Assembly (NCBI GenBank): GCA_945859605.1
Contig: OX243818.1
Span: forward strand, 39,405,262-39,469,261
From: Lumbricus rubellus
Taxonomy: Eukaryota > Annelida > Clitellata > Crassiclitellata > Lumbricidae
Length of the DNA stretch: 64,000 bases
Direction: 5' to 3'
Part shown: piece by piece, positions 33,641-46,139 of the stretch
Layout of the letters: every line of letters begins with the position of its first letter
Numbering within the stretch: position 1 is the stretch's first letter
Notes under the pieces: model-generated
What the model was told of the DNA's origin: nothing
Seen by the model: only the letters and a program-made list of their open reading frames with translations
Database searches by the model: none
Position numbers and translations under genes: made by a program

Positions 33641-33687
33641 TTATGCATTTATAGAGTGCCTCGATTGATCTAGCTGGCATGGTGAAC

Positions 33688-33998
33688 CATGGGCGTCCGC
33701 AGCGGGGCGCAATGGAGCGCAAGTGCGCCCCCTGGATTTTTCGCATAGTTGCACATGAAGTTAGATTATTTGGATGTGATTGTTACAAAGCGATTTTCAC
33801 AATGTGTTTTATCAATTCGTTCTACAAGTTAAACCTATACGGTATAGCCTATCTTTCTTTGGGCGCAAAACGTATAGGTAGGCTATAGGATTCTCTCATG
33901 GTAATATGGAAATTCAAACTGTCATTCTTTAAATTTAGACCATGTGACAATTATTTAAAAGTTTGCGCCCCCTAGAAAGATTCCTGTGGACGCCCATG
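33688..33998. mobile_element. hAT-like MITE with 8-bp target duplication
   Basis: The target duplication is TGGTGAAC (33680-33687 and 33999-34006). The ends are CATGGGCGTCCGCAG and its near-complement CTGTGGACGCCCATG. Internal inverted GTGCGCCCCCTGG / GCGCCCCCTAG motifs flank an AT-rich core. It is 311 bp and non-coding. Confidence 0.85.
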
Positions 33999-34006
33999 TG
34001 GTGAAC

Positions 34007-34800
34007 CGTTCAGAAAAGTCCGATGCGCAAGGCCTTACGAGAAGAAACAGCTTTTGAGACGAGAGGTCGTCGCTCGAGAAGTAGACTGTTCTATGCGCAC
34101 TTTTGGCGAAACGGAGAAAATCAAAAAAGAAAGTTTAATGACTTTGCATTTTGTAGGCCTACTAAAAACACTTGACTGTGACAAAATTGAGCAATGATGT
34201 TTAGAAAGCATTTATGCAGACATCTGCAACTTTAAAAATCACAAAAGATTGTGACTTCTGTCATAAGAAAAGACAATTTGAATGCGACTTTCGGAATTTG
34301 TTCAAATAGAACAAAATATTACAGAAATAGCCATGGACTATCGTTACATGGAACATTATAATTGTTAGCGAAACGAATTACGACTTACTGTTATAATGTT
34401 CTATATGCATGTGCGAATCACATTTTGCCGTTCAGACCACGTGACCGTAAATAGAACAAAATAATTCTGGGTTATATACTCATGAGTCATGAACACAACT
34501 TCTTCTATAATATAGGTTTACACGTGATAAATCCTTGCAATATAGCCTAATTGGTTGGTTCACATAGAATATTGTAATTCCTATCAGTTAGTACGGTAAG
34601 CATATGCAAATGGAATAAAATAATTCTGTTCTTTTAAAGACACAATTTCAACAGACGGGATTTTGTACCAAGATAGAACAAATTACTCTGAATCGGCTGT
34701 GCACTGAACTCCAAAGTAAACAAAAACGCACATAGAACACTATAATTCTCAGGCGACGAGGTGGAAGAATAGAGATTTGTAGACAGAACTATGAGCCGAC
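34007..34800. other. Intergenic stretch
   Basis: AT-rich. The words AGAACAAAATAATTCTG and TAGAACACTATAATTCTC recur here at irregular spacing. No gene is recognised. Confidence 0.4.
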
Positions 34801-34940
34801 AGTGTCACGACAACAGTTAAATTTACTGGTCTAACGACAACTGGTCTACAGACAACCGGTCCAGCGCTTGAGAAATGGAAGCTCTATGATTTTTTACAGG
34901 TGAAATTGAGGCTGTATTGATGAAAAAGCAAGAGTGAGGC
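34801..34940 (+). mobile_element. Foldback element FB6, left end only
   Basis: The left terminus GTGTCACGACAACAG and terminal-array units (CTAACGACAACTGGTCTAC) are followed by two body units (GAGAAATGGAAGCT). The rest is missing. It ends about 45 bp before the right arm of the 2,017-bp repeat. Confidence 0.7.
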
Positions 34941-34985
34941 CCAAGTAGACTATACAGATATTTGGGGTAAACGCCGCTATCCCAA

Positions 34986-37002
34986 CCCAGACAGCCAGAA
35001 ATCGCAGTGCCCGTACCATGCCAACCTACTTAGCCCACAGCGGCAAACTCGGGGCTCACGGCATCTTCGCCCATCTGGCAACGCCCATCGTACCTCATTC
35101 GGCCCAATAGAGTAGCCCAATAGGGGGGCGGATGATCTTTCCCAAACAGGCCCAACGTGTATTCTTCGCCTCATTGAGCACCGCGCGGTGCATAGGTTGC
35201 GCATATGAATTTATCTGCCGGCCCAGCGGTGTATAAGTGCGGGCTTCTATTCATTGTTATGGCGTCGGCGTCTAGGGGCCCACTGGTGTAAATTCATCGC
35301 TATCTATCGGCGCGGCATTGGTGTTTGTAAGGGGCCACCTATTGCTCCCCAGGCTACCATCACACTGTCTCTAATGGCCTTTATAGGGCCGCTATTGGCA
35401 AATGATCGGCCGCTGTCGGCGCTATGAGGTTGGCTGTACTTGGGACTATGGGTTGCCATCCATTCTGCCTACAGTCAGCCCTCACAATGCCTCTAATGGC
35501 AATATGAAGACCAGGTGTAGACCTATAAATGTGGTTGTAACCGATTCTCAGGTGAATTTCTGCAATTTCCAATCACAAAATTAATCCCACAAGAACCCTG
35601 AAATCTGAGATTCGATTTAGGAGCCCAAATATACTTCTTACATGCAATAGAAAAACGCAAGTTTCCATGAAAATAATTTTTAACAAAGTTCACACCATTC
35701 ATTGTATTAAAAATAAAAACAATATTTATGACAGTAACACATGCAATACATTTTCAAAATCATTAATTCCATTCAATTGGCAAGAGGAAAATTATCCAGC
35801 TAAATTTATAATGCAAGATTAATTATTTAAACAGTAAGACTTCTGAAATGTCAAAATCATTCATTTATCTAGAGACTTGAATCAACATTTCACTCAGAGA
35901 AAATTGAGATTGTCGGAAACAAAAGCTTATCCAACAGACTGAGTTCAGCTAAATTAGGGCAATATAAATCACATTAAAAGGAGAAAATGCAACCAAAAAA
36001 CAGTCATACAACCAATATTCAATTGTTAAAATGCATGATACAACAGTCTTTATAATTATCACACATTAGATAAAAATGATTTGTGTAAAAATTGAATTTA
36101 TTTACTTGAAAAACTTAATTAATAAATCTATTTAAAAATGAGAATGTTAAATATTAAATTTTAAATGTTTTAGAGAAATGACTACATACACACAAACAGA
36201 ACAAATGCATTCCACAAAAGTTTACTAGCCTTCTGTTTATAACCACACAAATTAGATAACGAAGGTAAAAAGTATCCTCAGAGCTAATTAAATTAGGGCG
36301 ATATTTAAAAAATCTTTATTACAGTTTTGAGTGCTAATTATAAGCGAAAACAATGTTTTAGCGAACCACTCATAAATACACATTTGTTCATAACAAGATA
36401 TCAAATTGATTATTATTTCTAGTTACAACAACACCCTGATTTAAACACACTAGCATATTAAGAATAATAATAAAAATCAAAGCAACATCATTCTGATTGC
36501 ATGAAAAATACAATTTTCCTCTTAAATACATTTTCAACAATTCTTCAGCACACCGCCCCCTTGACAATCATTGCATACATTAACAATCATGTTTACTGAA
36601 ACGCAAACCATGTGTCAATAGAACCGCAGGTCGCACAATTCAAAAATAGGTCATTGGAAATAGCTCAAATAATCATATAGTTGCTGTTTTTACACTAAAA
36701 CAATATCATCTCTGCACATATAAAACAAAACATGCATTGGCAGCAAAAAAATAAACAAAAAGTTGACAAATTTGGAGTTAGTGCTTTTGCGCTCAAAGAA
36801 GATGGCATTCATTCATTCATTCAATTTATATAGCGCCTCTTCAAGATATCTACTCATAGGCACTCTCGGCGCTAACTAGCCCAAATGATATTAATTAATA
36901 GTCATAGCGAGCGAAAAATAACACGTTGCAAAACAAAACAGTTAGCTGAGAGTCACCTGTGGCGAGCCCTCACAAACACGTAGAGTTGACCATCGGATCC
37001 CC
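34986..37002 (-). repeat. Right arm of the 2,017-bp inverted repeat
   Basis: This is the reverse complement of 1-2017. The inner edge is followed by AACCC..., and the outer edge by GTAGACAGCTGG and an (AT)n tract. There are no terminal inverted repeats and no obvious target duplication. It could be a recent inverted duplication, two copies of an uncharacterised non-autonomous element, or an assembly effect. The GC-rich end abuts foldback-element DNA on the left arm directly and on the right arm after about 45 bp. Confidence 0.95.
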
Positions 37003-37026
37003 GTAGACAGCTGGTAGATGGCAGGG

Positions 37027-37028
37027 CA

Positions 37029-37060
<32 letters not shown>

Positions 37061-37080
37061 CATATATATATGGCATATAT
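37027..37080 (+). repeat. (AT)n microsatellite
   Basis: TATATATA-type tract just outside the right inverted-repeat arm. Confidence 0.9.
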
Positions 37081-37400
37081 AGTCTTATATAACAACACAA
37101 ACATCAGCAATAACACTTAACAGAATAAATACATGTCCCCCATCTAAAATGAAATGAGTAATCACAGAAACATAAAAGTAAATGGATAAAATAGAGAAAT
37201 AATTATCAACCATAACAATAATAATCCTGTGAAAACGTATTCATAATTTTATGTAACCGCAGCGTAAATATTTCCACGTTCAGAAACTTTCACACCAATC
37301 TCATAAACACTGAAAAACCTGGCTTTTAATTAAATATTAAACCTCTAAATAACACTTTAAGAGGGGTTTTAGAGTATACAACGGCAACACTGTGGCATAT

Positions 37401-38626
37401 AAAGGGTGGGTAAAAAAAAGAACACCCCTAAGGTTTTTTGCCAATATCTTGGCCAGAAGTAAGAATTTCGAAATGAAATTTTACAGGCTTAAAGACATTT
37501 CATATTTACACACGATGGCCAGATTTCATCACAATATTTCAAACAGAACAAAAGTTATATCACTTTTAGTGACGCCACCCACCATTTTTTTGAAGATTTA
37601 AAAGCGTATCACAAAAAAGTAGCAAAAACGCAGTTTTATTAAGTGTCGTCTCAAATAATTGTTATCAAATAGCTTTGATTTTGCCAGGTGATCATTATAA
37701 TTACTTTTTTTTAAACAGGGTACAAGCGTAGCTGCACATCACTGAGAAGTCACTTAGCAAGATTACAATCAAGTTGGTAAATAAGGAATCTGTCAGATTA
37801 TTAATTTTGCTATTAATGCTGCACATCACTGAGAAGTCACTTAGCAAGATTACAATCAAGTTGGTAAATAAGGAATCTGTCAGATTATTTATTTTGCTAT
37901 TAAAGCAGTAAAATTCAAATTTCTTTTAAAAAATGGCTAACGTGTCAATGACAGACAAAATATGTATTCAGACAACTCTTGAACAAGATCCTGGAGATGT
38001 AAGGCTATGAGCAACGTTTACTCTGATAAACAGTGAGAGTCTAAACATTAAGAGTTAAGCTGAGATTTGCCGTGAATGAAAGGAGATCGGCTCAATGTCG
38101 ATTGGTCTGGTTTCATTGAGAAAGCCAATGGCCCCAAATCTCCGGATTTGAACCCGATGGATTGATAATTAATTGCGGAGAAATATCACAATCTGCAACC
38201 AAAAGCGGTAAGAGAATTGATGAGCGCATTGGAGTTGATATGGGAAGATTTGCCTAAAGTTGTAATGCATCAACAGGTCCATCAAGAACTTTGCAGAGAC
38301 TCAAAATAAGTTTTGGCATTGGTAGTGCTTCACAAGTTGTGAAGCACTATCAAGTTCATTTCACAATAGTTATTTGAGATGACACTTAATAAAATCGTGT
38401 TTTTATTACCTTTTCTTGTGTTACGTTTTTGAATCATCAAAAAAGGTGTGTGGCTTCACAAAAAGCGATATAGCTTTGTTTTTTTTAAATAGTTTGATGA
38501 AATCTGGCCATCATGTGTAAATATGATTTGTCTTTAAGCCTGTAAAATTTCAATTTCGAAATTCTTACTTATGGTCAAGATATTCGCAAAAAAACTAGGG
38601 GGTGTTTTGTTTTGGCCCACCGTGCA
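37401..38626 (+). mobile_element. Mariner-like element with long inverted ends, degenerate transposase
   Basis: The ends AAGGGTGGGTAAAAAAAAGA and (reversed) CACGGTGGGCCAAAACAAAA begin about 190-bp inverted repeats (TGGCCAGATTTCATCA, TTTACAGGCTTAAAGACA). Inside, about 38110-38310, broken frames read DWSG and ANGPKSPDLNPMD, then WEDLPKVVMHQQVHQEL. SPDLNPMD is the hallmark near the last catalytic residue of Tc1/mariner transposases. Stops interrupt the frame. An internal 87-bp tandem duplication is at 37731-37904. Confidence 0.8.
37731..37904 (+). repeat. 87-bp direct tandem duplication
   Basis: GCTGCACATCACTGAGAAGT starts copies at 37731 and 37818. They differ at about one base near their ends. 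It lies inside the mariner-like element. Confidence 0.9.
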
Positions 38627-39170
38627 GACAGTGTAAAGTGCACGAACACAGCATAAGTTCCCACAACCCACCCAAGGGTCGGCTTAGCCAGACATTGGGC
38701 ACAGATGCACTGGTAAAATGACCAGGACGTTATCGACCCTTGCATGACTGCCAGTTAATTTTGACTCTCCTAAATTGTGATCAATAGTTCAATTGACACT
38801 ATGAAGTTCAATCTGACTGTGGCATAAGTTTTAAATAATAAAATATATAATATCTTTGTGTAATTTCAAGCTGCATTGCGATTACAATTTATAGTATGAA
38901 CAAATGACAAGTTATACTTCAAGAGTCAAATTTAACCGACAGCCATGCAAAGCTTTCATAATGCTTCACTGCCTTTTAATTACGCCATCTGCCAAATGGA
39001 AGGTTGAGCAGACCTTTGGGAGGGTAGAGGGAAGCAATCCCACAACCATGCACTTTCGTCCCAGAGTGCTGCCATTATCCTAAACCTTAGCCATAGTATT
39101 AAACAAATATATATGTATATAAATACACAATTACACACACAATCACACATACATAAATGACCGTGGTGCT
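38627..39170. other. Intergenic stretch
   Basis: No feature recognised. Confidence 0.35.
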
Positions 39171-39390
39171 GCACGGTGGTGTAGCGGTGGCGTCGTTGCC
39201 TTGGAGCTGGAAGGTTCGAATCCACCTCACCGCGTAAGGACCTTGGGCAAGTCCTTCACTCACAATTGCTCATTGCATCAGCGTGAAACTCCGATGCAGT
39301 GTCCGCTCTGCATTCGTGGATCGCCGCCTCTCAGTGAAGAGAGCTTGAAGGGGCGCTATAACAAGTGCACATACAAACAAACAAAATACA
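39171..39390 (+). repeat. tRNA-headed SINE
   Basis: The A-box-like TGGTGTAGCGGTGGCGTC and B box GGTTCGAATCC are followed by GTGAAACTCCGATGCAGT and the tail GCTTGAAGGGGCGCTATAAC, then AAGTGCACATACAAACAAAC. It is the most complete copy of the family in the window. Confidence 0.85.
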
Positions 39391-39392
39391 TC

Positions 39393-40866
39393 TATACACA
39401 ATTAAAATATTTGAAAACTAAAATAAACAAGATTATATGAGGTCATAATATACAATAATACAATACATTATTGGAATGTAGCTAGATATAATTATTACTT
39501 TAGTAAACAGGGAGTAGCGTTCCATGCTGTAGCATACCCACATTTAATATAGCAAGGCAAAAGAGCATTATAGCATTAACTGCCTTGCGCAACAGTCGTT
39601 TATGCTGTCAATGGCTTGGGAATGGAAGTTATAGTGGGTGGATTTGGTCCGAGGTTGGAAGATAATGCCACTCCATGTGGATGATAGGAATTCGACGCTC
39701 CTCTCCTGCATCTCGTTGCTCCTCGGGAGTAGAGATCCTCGCTGCTCAATGGGATTTGTTGTTCCTCTTCAAGATCACTGCCATGCTTATCGGAAGTGTG
39801 AACCATCACCAACCAATGACCGCCGTAACACCGACAGTTCATAGCGTCTTTTTCTTCCAACAGCTCTATGTATTGTCCTTCGAAACCATACTTTGATCTT
39901 TTCTTCAGCTGTCATGTAATCTGCAAGGGCAGTGGGTTCATTCATGTGAACAGCATCTACAGCGGTAATGACAAAAGCAATTAATTTTAAACAATTAGTC
40001 TTTCTTTGGGTGAAAATGAGCAATGCAATTGTTATTCCACAAAAAGTGTTCAGGACTATACCTCCTATACTAGCCTAACCATCACAACACTTTCGTGAGG
40101 TACTCAAAGGTGTCATAGGAGGCTGTTAGATGCATACATACACAATCAGGGTGGCCAAACATTTAATAATATTTTTCTTTATTGTATTCATACTGGAAAA
40201 CGCAGTATGTTTACATGAAACAATCCTAATTAATGTCAATCTTAAATAAAGAACAGACAGCCTGCAATGACAGGAATAGCAGCCTACAAAGCACATCTAT
40301 CCTATGGGGAGGCTTCGATATTCGAACTCAGCACCGCTGATCTTCACACCAATGTGCTACCCAATGTGCCACCCAAATATACACTGATGCTAAATAAATA
40401 TACAGTGTGGCCACAGAAATATGACATAAGAATTCCCTAAGTTTTCTACAGGCAACTTCTAACATTTCAAGAGAGTGTTTTAATCACTGTCTTATTAATA
40501 TTAAGATTTAAAATCAATTTTTTTGGCGGCCGACTTCGCCCCTTATAGCACACCTTTCCCTGCCGTAATTTTTATTTACCATCACTGCATCTTTTTCTGT
40601 GTAATACCGCACATCAAATAATTAAATATTTATTTCAGAAATTTTATTTAACATCTCCTCAAGGTAGATTACTCATAGGCGCTACAGCGCAACCATGGCA
40701 CACAAAACAAAATACTATAGAAGAGCAGATCTCGACAACCCGGAAAGGCAGCCATGGAATCTTAGTATTAACCTCAATGTGCATAAGACTGGATGATCAT
40801 TTCTTACCAACTCTTGCTCCTAGTTCTGCCCATAATTTACATTTTTAAGGAGTGTCATAGTACTTA
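39393..40866. other. Intergenic stretch with SINE remnants
   Basis: A tRNA-like head is at 40316-40380 (minus) and a LINE/SINE-like tail at about 40650-40695 (minus; CTCATAGGCGCTACAGCGC). The rest has no recognised gene. Confidence 0.35.
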
Positions 40867-42684
40867 CAGTCATGACCAAAAGGTTACGACCGGCATATTT
40901 TAATGAATATATATTGAATGAAAAACAAGCAACTTTTGATAAACAGATTATTTATACCGTCTGAAATACCTATTTGATATTTTATGTCATTACACACAAC
41001 TGGGGAAAAAATTTTAACTTACAATTCAATCTTTTATCAGTAATAATAGTTCAACTGTGTTAAAGTGTTGATTTTGGTGAGTTTAATTCATAACTCCAAT
41101 AAAACACCAATTGACATCCGACACACAGTGTCCAAAATCAATCATTATTTCCATTGTTTTTCACTGTCAGTGAGTTGTTTAATGTCACCACAATAAGAAA
41201 TAACACTGAAGGTCAGTATTTGTATCATGTGATAACCTTTGTTTTTATAAACAGTTTGAATGCACTGATTGGGCAAGTTTTCGACAGAACTCAGGGGTTA
41301 TCTAACACAGCCTTAGGAGTGACATTTTTAAGCAGAGACTTTCTGCTTCATCCAAATATTCTCAATAATATTTTAGTCTGGACTGCTACTAGGTTATGGC
41401 TCCAGGAAAGGAATGTCCTGCATCAGGCAGTATTTGACAGGGCTCCTTTGTACCAATACAAGGTGCTCCATCCTTTTTGGAAGTGGCTGATGTTATGTAC
41501 GGTGATTAATTAGGGTTGCAGTTTCTCTTTTAAAATGTTATTATATACAGTTCCATTTATCCTGGTGTTCTCTGGCAATCTAGAATACATTCTTTCGGGC
41601 AACCAGCACTGCTCTCCCACACCATGACCTTCAGTGCCTGCCTCACCATTGGTATAGCATGCTTGGGATTACACCTTAGTTTGGGGCTAGGCGGCCATCT
41701 CACATACCAGCAGTAACTGTTGAAATGTGTGAATAATAATATAATTAATAATAATAATAATAACAATAATAAAAAGACAATTTATATAGCATCATTTTCA
41801 CCCGAAAACATCAGCCACTTCCAACAGGATGGGGCACAATGTCATGACACAAAGGCCAACAAATCCTGCCTAAAGCAGAAGGGCATTCCACTGCGCTGGA
41901 AGCATGACCTACTGGCAGTCCAGACTTGAACACTGTCCACACGACAGTGCCAATGAAGAAACAGATGCTTCCTCTCGTCATGATCCAACTTCTGGGGCTA
42001 ACTTCTTCAACTGGATTAAGGCTGTGTGTGCGAGAATATCTTGGAAGGGAATAGGGACAAATGAGTGGGTATGCACAGAAATTGATATCGAAAACGATGA
42101 GTCGTTACAACAAATAGTGGGAAGAAAAAAGTTGGGTTTCTTTTATCATGTTATACGCTCAAATGGACTGGAAAAAGATATGATGCTGGCATGCGGAGAG
42201 GGAAGGAGAAAACAAGGGTTGCCAAGGAAAAGGTGGTTGGTCAAGGTAAAAAAACAACAGGCTTGAATCTGGAAGAACTAAGGGAAGCGACATCAGAAAG
42301 AAAGAAATGAAAAAGGCTGGTCATGATGGTCGCTAGAGTTCAAGAAACTGACAGCACAAGGTGACAATGTGTGTGTGTGTGTGTGTGAGATAACACCTGA
42401 GTTCTGCTGAAAATAGGAATCGATGCCGAAGTGCATTCAAACGGTTATTAAAAACACAGAATATCACAGTAAATACTGACCCTCAAATGCTATGTCTTAT
42501 TGTGGTGACATTAAATGACACCTAGTCAAAACAATGGAAATTATTTATTTTAGGCACTGTCTGTGTGTCAATGTCAATCAGTGATTTAATCAACATTGGA
42601 AACTGGCCAAAATTCACATTTTCACACAAATAAACTATAAATACAGATCAAAGATTCATTTGTAAGTCTTGATTTTCACTCACA
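40867..42684. mobile_element. Tc1-like element, rearranged, with nested retroelement fragment
   Basis: The left end reads TA then CAGTCATGACCAAAAGG, a typical Tc1 end. Inner inverted repeats are TCATTTAATGTCACCACAAT-like text near 41175-41215, complemented near 42490-42525. Two transposase pieces lie in opposite orientation. On the minus strand about 41565-41705 reads NPKHAIPMVRQALKVMVWE (VMVW motif). On the plus strand about 41812-41900 reads FQQDGAQCHDTKANKSCLKQ (FQQD motif). The right end is cut at the SINE at 42.69 kb. Confidence 0.7.
41960..42370 (+). pseudogene. C-terminal fragment of a non-LTR retrotransposon protein
   Basis: The frame ending at 42266 reads LQQIVGRKKLGFFYHVIRSN, then GLEKDMMLACGEGRRKQGLP and RKRWLVKVK. 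This is the conserved tail (L-x-[YF]-x-GHV-x-R ... G-R-x-R-x-RW) of RTE/Jockey-type reverse transcriptases. Further text (NLEELREATSER, LVMMVARVQ) continues in another frame. It is followed by a (GT)n tract at about 42368-42386. It is inserted in the Tc1-like element. Confidence 0.6.
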
Positions 42685-42689
42685 GTGGA

Positions 42690-42903
42690 GTTTATTTGTA
42701 TGTACACCTGTTATAGCGCCCCTTCAAGCTTTCTACTCAGAGGCGCTTCCGATGGCAGCGCGAACACGGCATCGGACTTTCATGTCGAAGCACTGAGCAA
42801 TTGGAAGTGCAGGACTACACGGCGACTTGAGGTGGATTTGAACAGGTCTGCAACCCTCCGACTGCAAGGCCATAAACATACCCACTACACCACCGTGCCC
42901 ACA
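42690..42903 (-). repeat. tRNA-headed SINE, minus strand
   Basis: Complement of the family: tail GTTATAGCGCCCCTTCAAGC at the left, head CACTACACCACCGTGCCC at the right. It is diverged but collinear with 39171-39390. Confidence 0.75.
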
Positions 42904-43290
42904 ACTGAGTGTGATGACATTATACATCAAATAGGCAGTTTAGACAGTGACTAAACAAACACTAAGCAAAAATGGCCCAAATTTTAAAGAGAATGCATGA
43001 GAACCAAGCCTATAAATAAAATTCTGAATATCACCAGTGCCACAAGTTGAAAAAATCCACAAGAAATGAACTATAAAAAAACATCCATCGTGGCCATGCA
43101 CCAAGACTTTCTATTTGATCTTAAGTCAACGGCCCATTTTTATCTTTAAGGTTACTGATATTGATTTGAACAAGTAACAATTTACCAGATTTTTTCTTTA
43201 GGTCAGCTTCACATGAACGAGTCGGGCAGTCATGTGGCAAACAACTCTCGTACTGTCCAGTGGTAGGTCAAGGCCTTCTGGCAAGGTTGG

Positions 43291-43720
43291 AACGTGTATT
43301 CAGGCCACCTGTCAAGCAGAAACATGGCAAAGTACACCTTTTCATTGACAGTTATCCACTGTAGGCGGCCTAGTGATGACCGCCCTATCAATGATCATCA
43401 AAATGCAAAACAGAAAATAAACACTCAGTCATCCAAATATCATACACCATTATCAGAATTGGGTAAACGTGCAGACTGGCTGCCCGTACTCCAAACAATA
43501 TGGCCGTTAACGAATGCAATAAAATTAGAGCGCGACCTATAGACGACATCGCAACGTGTATTCAGGCCACCTGTCAAGCAGAAACATGGCAAAGTACACC
43601 TTTTCATTGACAGTTATCCACTGTAGGCGGCCTAGTGATGACCGCCCTATCAATGATCATCAAAATGCAAAACAGAAAATAAACACTCAGTCATCCAAAT
43701 ATCATACACCATTATCAGAA
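43291..43720 (+). repeat. 168-bp direct repeat separated by 94 bp
   Basis: AACGTGTATTCAGGCCACCT begins both copies (43291-43458 and 43553-43720), identical where compared. The flanks differ. It is non-coding. Confidence 0.92.
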
Positions 43721-44640
43721 CGTTTACCAAGTATTCGATTTCCCGAAACTAGCTTTTAGTAGAATCTGGGACTAATAATAATTATGATATTAGTACCATG
43801 TCCTACAATCATGTAGAATACAGTGACTTCGGACCGCGTGCTTCGATGTGTATCGTAATTAGATCCACATCAGAAGTGATATCTTTATGCAACAAAGAAA
43901 AGACAAACGAAATATAAACTCACCGTTTTAACGTCAGGACTATAAATTGCCAAGGCAAACAAACCGCATGGAAAATATCACATTGACCGCTTCGCCATTT
44001 TCCCCGCTTAATTACGCCATTGTTCCGGTCCCCGGATGTACACCATAGACATCTTACATGATATGTAAGATGCGCACTCGCTTATTTTAATTAAGTAAGT
44101 AAGGGTGCTCCATTAAAAGCAAGCGAACATTACTGTAAGCCCTTTATATGTCGATGTTTTACTAATGGCGATAAAGAACGGTAATTACGAGAACATTTTA
44201 CGAATATTATACACTGCCATATACACTAAGTGGTGCCCCCATTATGATTCGACTCTTGCTGAGAATGCAGATAAATTTTGTTTGTAAATAGGCCTAAGAA
44301 GTTGTTGTGCGCTAGACCTAAAATTTAAAACCTTACTAATTTAACTCTCGACCGTTTAGAACAGTGTCAGATCATATTTTCGCAGGATACTGCATACATT
44401 TTATGCAGCTCTAACAATGCTAGCAGATGGAAAATATAATTAGGCTATACGACAAGGACAAAAGCATGCCAAATGTGATTTCCATTTCGAAGGGCTCGAT
44501 ACGCCTAGGCCTATATCTGAAACATGTTTCCGAACTCGCATTTCTTCAGTTAGTGCATTTCGATGGCATTTCATTAAAGACTTGTCTTTTCCAAGCTGTT
44601 CCTACTGACAACGCGGTAATTGATAGAATTCATGTCACCT
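43721..44640. other. Intergenic stretch
   Basis: No feature recognised. Confidence 0.35.
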
Positions 44641-45180
44641 ATGCATGCACGCATGCTTGCAGGCATGGATGCATGCACGTAGCCTATGCATGCATGGATG
44701 CATCATGCATGCATGGAATCATGGATGCATGCATGGATGCATGCATGCACGCATGCATGCATGCATGCATGTATGTACGTACGTAGGTGTGTATGTATGT
44801 ATGTATGTATGTATGTATGTATGTATGTATGTATGTATGTATGTATGTATGTATGTATGCATGCATGCATGCATGCATGTATGTATGTATGTATGTATGT
44901 ATGTATGTATGTATGTATGTATGTATGTATGTATTTATTTATTTATTTATATATGTGGCTTCAAACAAAATGTGTGTATGTATGCATGTGTGTATGCATG
45001 TATGTGTGTGTATGCATGTTTGTGTGTATGTATACATGTTTGTATGTATGTATATATGTATGTATGTAGTGTGTATGTAGTATGTATGTGTGTATGTGTA
45101 TGTGTGTATGTATGCATTATGTATGTATGTATGTATGTATGTATGTATGTATGTATGTATGAATGTATGCCTGTGTATAT
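44641..45180 (+). repeat. (TGCA)n / (TGTA)n compound microsatellite
   Basis: An ATGCATGC-type head with interruptions, about 20 TGTA units, a TGCA island, another TGTA run, then diverged GTGTATG text. Long Met-Tyr-Val-Cys frames here are artefacts. Confidence 0.95.
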
Positions 45181-45186
45181 GTATGA

Positions 45187-45385
45187 TCACTTGCTATTGC
45201 GCCTGTATAAATTACTACTCAAAGGCGCGCCCTACTATACCGCGCGGACAATGAATCGAGTTTCATGCCGAAGGGCATGAGTAATTGCGAGTGAAGGACT
45301 TTCTCACGGCCCGTGTATACGCGGCAGCGTGAGATGGATTCGAAACCTCGACCTTCTGGCTCAAAGCCACAAAACATCACCGAAT
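45187..45385 (-). repeat. tRNA-headed SINE, minus strand, diverged
   Basis: Tail-like TATTGCGCCTGTATAAATTA, then CTCAAAGGCGCG; body ATGCCGAAGGGCATGAGTAA; B-box-like GGATTCGAAACCTCGACC at the right. It directly abuts the microsatellite. Confidence 0.6.
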
Positions 45386-45688
45386 CCCAAAATGTAGGCC
45401 TATATACCACTTGTATAAGCTTAGGTTTAATCTACTCTTAAAATTGTACAGGAGCATATAAGGCCTACGAAAAAGTGGTCTTATTTGCGTCCGTCAAGTG
45501 TGTATGTATGCATCGTATATTGCTCACTATCCTAAATGGCCTACAAAGCACCAGTCATAATATGATACTTTTATATAGAGGTCGTTGGCGCCAAGATAAA
45601 CCTTGCAGCGCACGTGTAAGGAAAGCCGTTGCTAAATAGCCTATACTGAGGTTCCTTTGTTTGAGGCCAATGCATAATTTGAAACCTG

Positions 45689-45887
45689 GGCTGCGCTACT
45701 ACCTCCTCTCCCCACGCCTCTCCTCTTGTTTCCCTATTGAATTCACGGCAGCGTCCCACCCTTCCACACCTCCCACGCAAACTTTGTGGGCTGCGCTGCT
45801 ACCTCCTCTCCCCACGCCTCCCTTCTTGTTTCCCTATTGAATTCACGGCAGCGTCCCACCCTTCCACACCTCCCACGCAAACTTTGG
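45689..45887 (+). repeat. 100-bp tandem duplication, GC-rich
   Basis: GGGCTGCGCTRCTACCTCCT starts copies at 45689 and 45788. The second copy is followed by a GC-rich module to about 46135 ending GGCAGGCTGTCTGGGAA, reminiscent of the GC-rich end of the 2,017-bp repeat (GGCTGTCTGGGAA). Confidence 0.85.
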
Positions 45888-46139
45888 CTGACAGGCCAAT
45901 TTCGTGAAGTCTGCGATAGCAGGCTGTTGGGCCCCAATCTTGCCCCCATCTCGCCCCATCTCGCCATTCAAAATGGGTGGCCATTGGGTGGGCCACTATG
46001 GTCAAGATTAAGCACACTCGATTGTTCGGCAGTCGCGAAGTGGTGGAATCCCGCACTTGGCCGACGCCAGCATGTATACCACCAATTGCTCCAGTGGGCC
46101 TTCATCGGGGTGATGAGGCAGGCTGTCTGGGAATCACAT

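Noticed and set aside
44640..45280. 211-residue Cys-Met-Tyr-Val-rich open frame
   Set aside because: Same cause: (TGCA)n/(TGTA)n repeat, not a protein.
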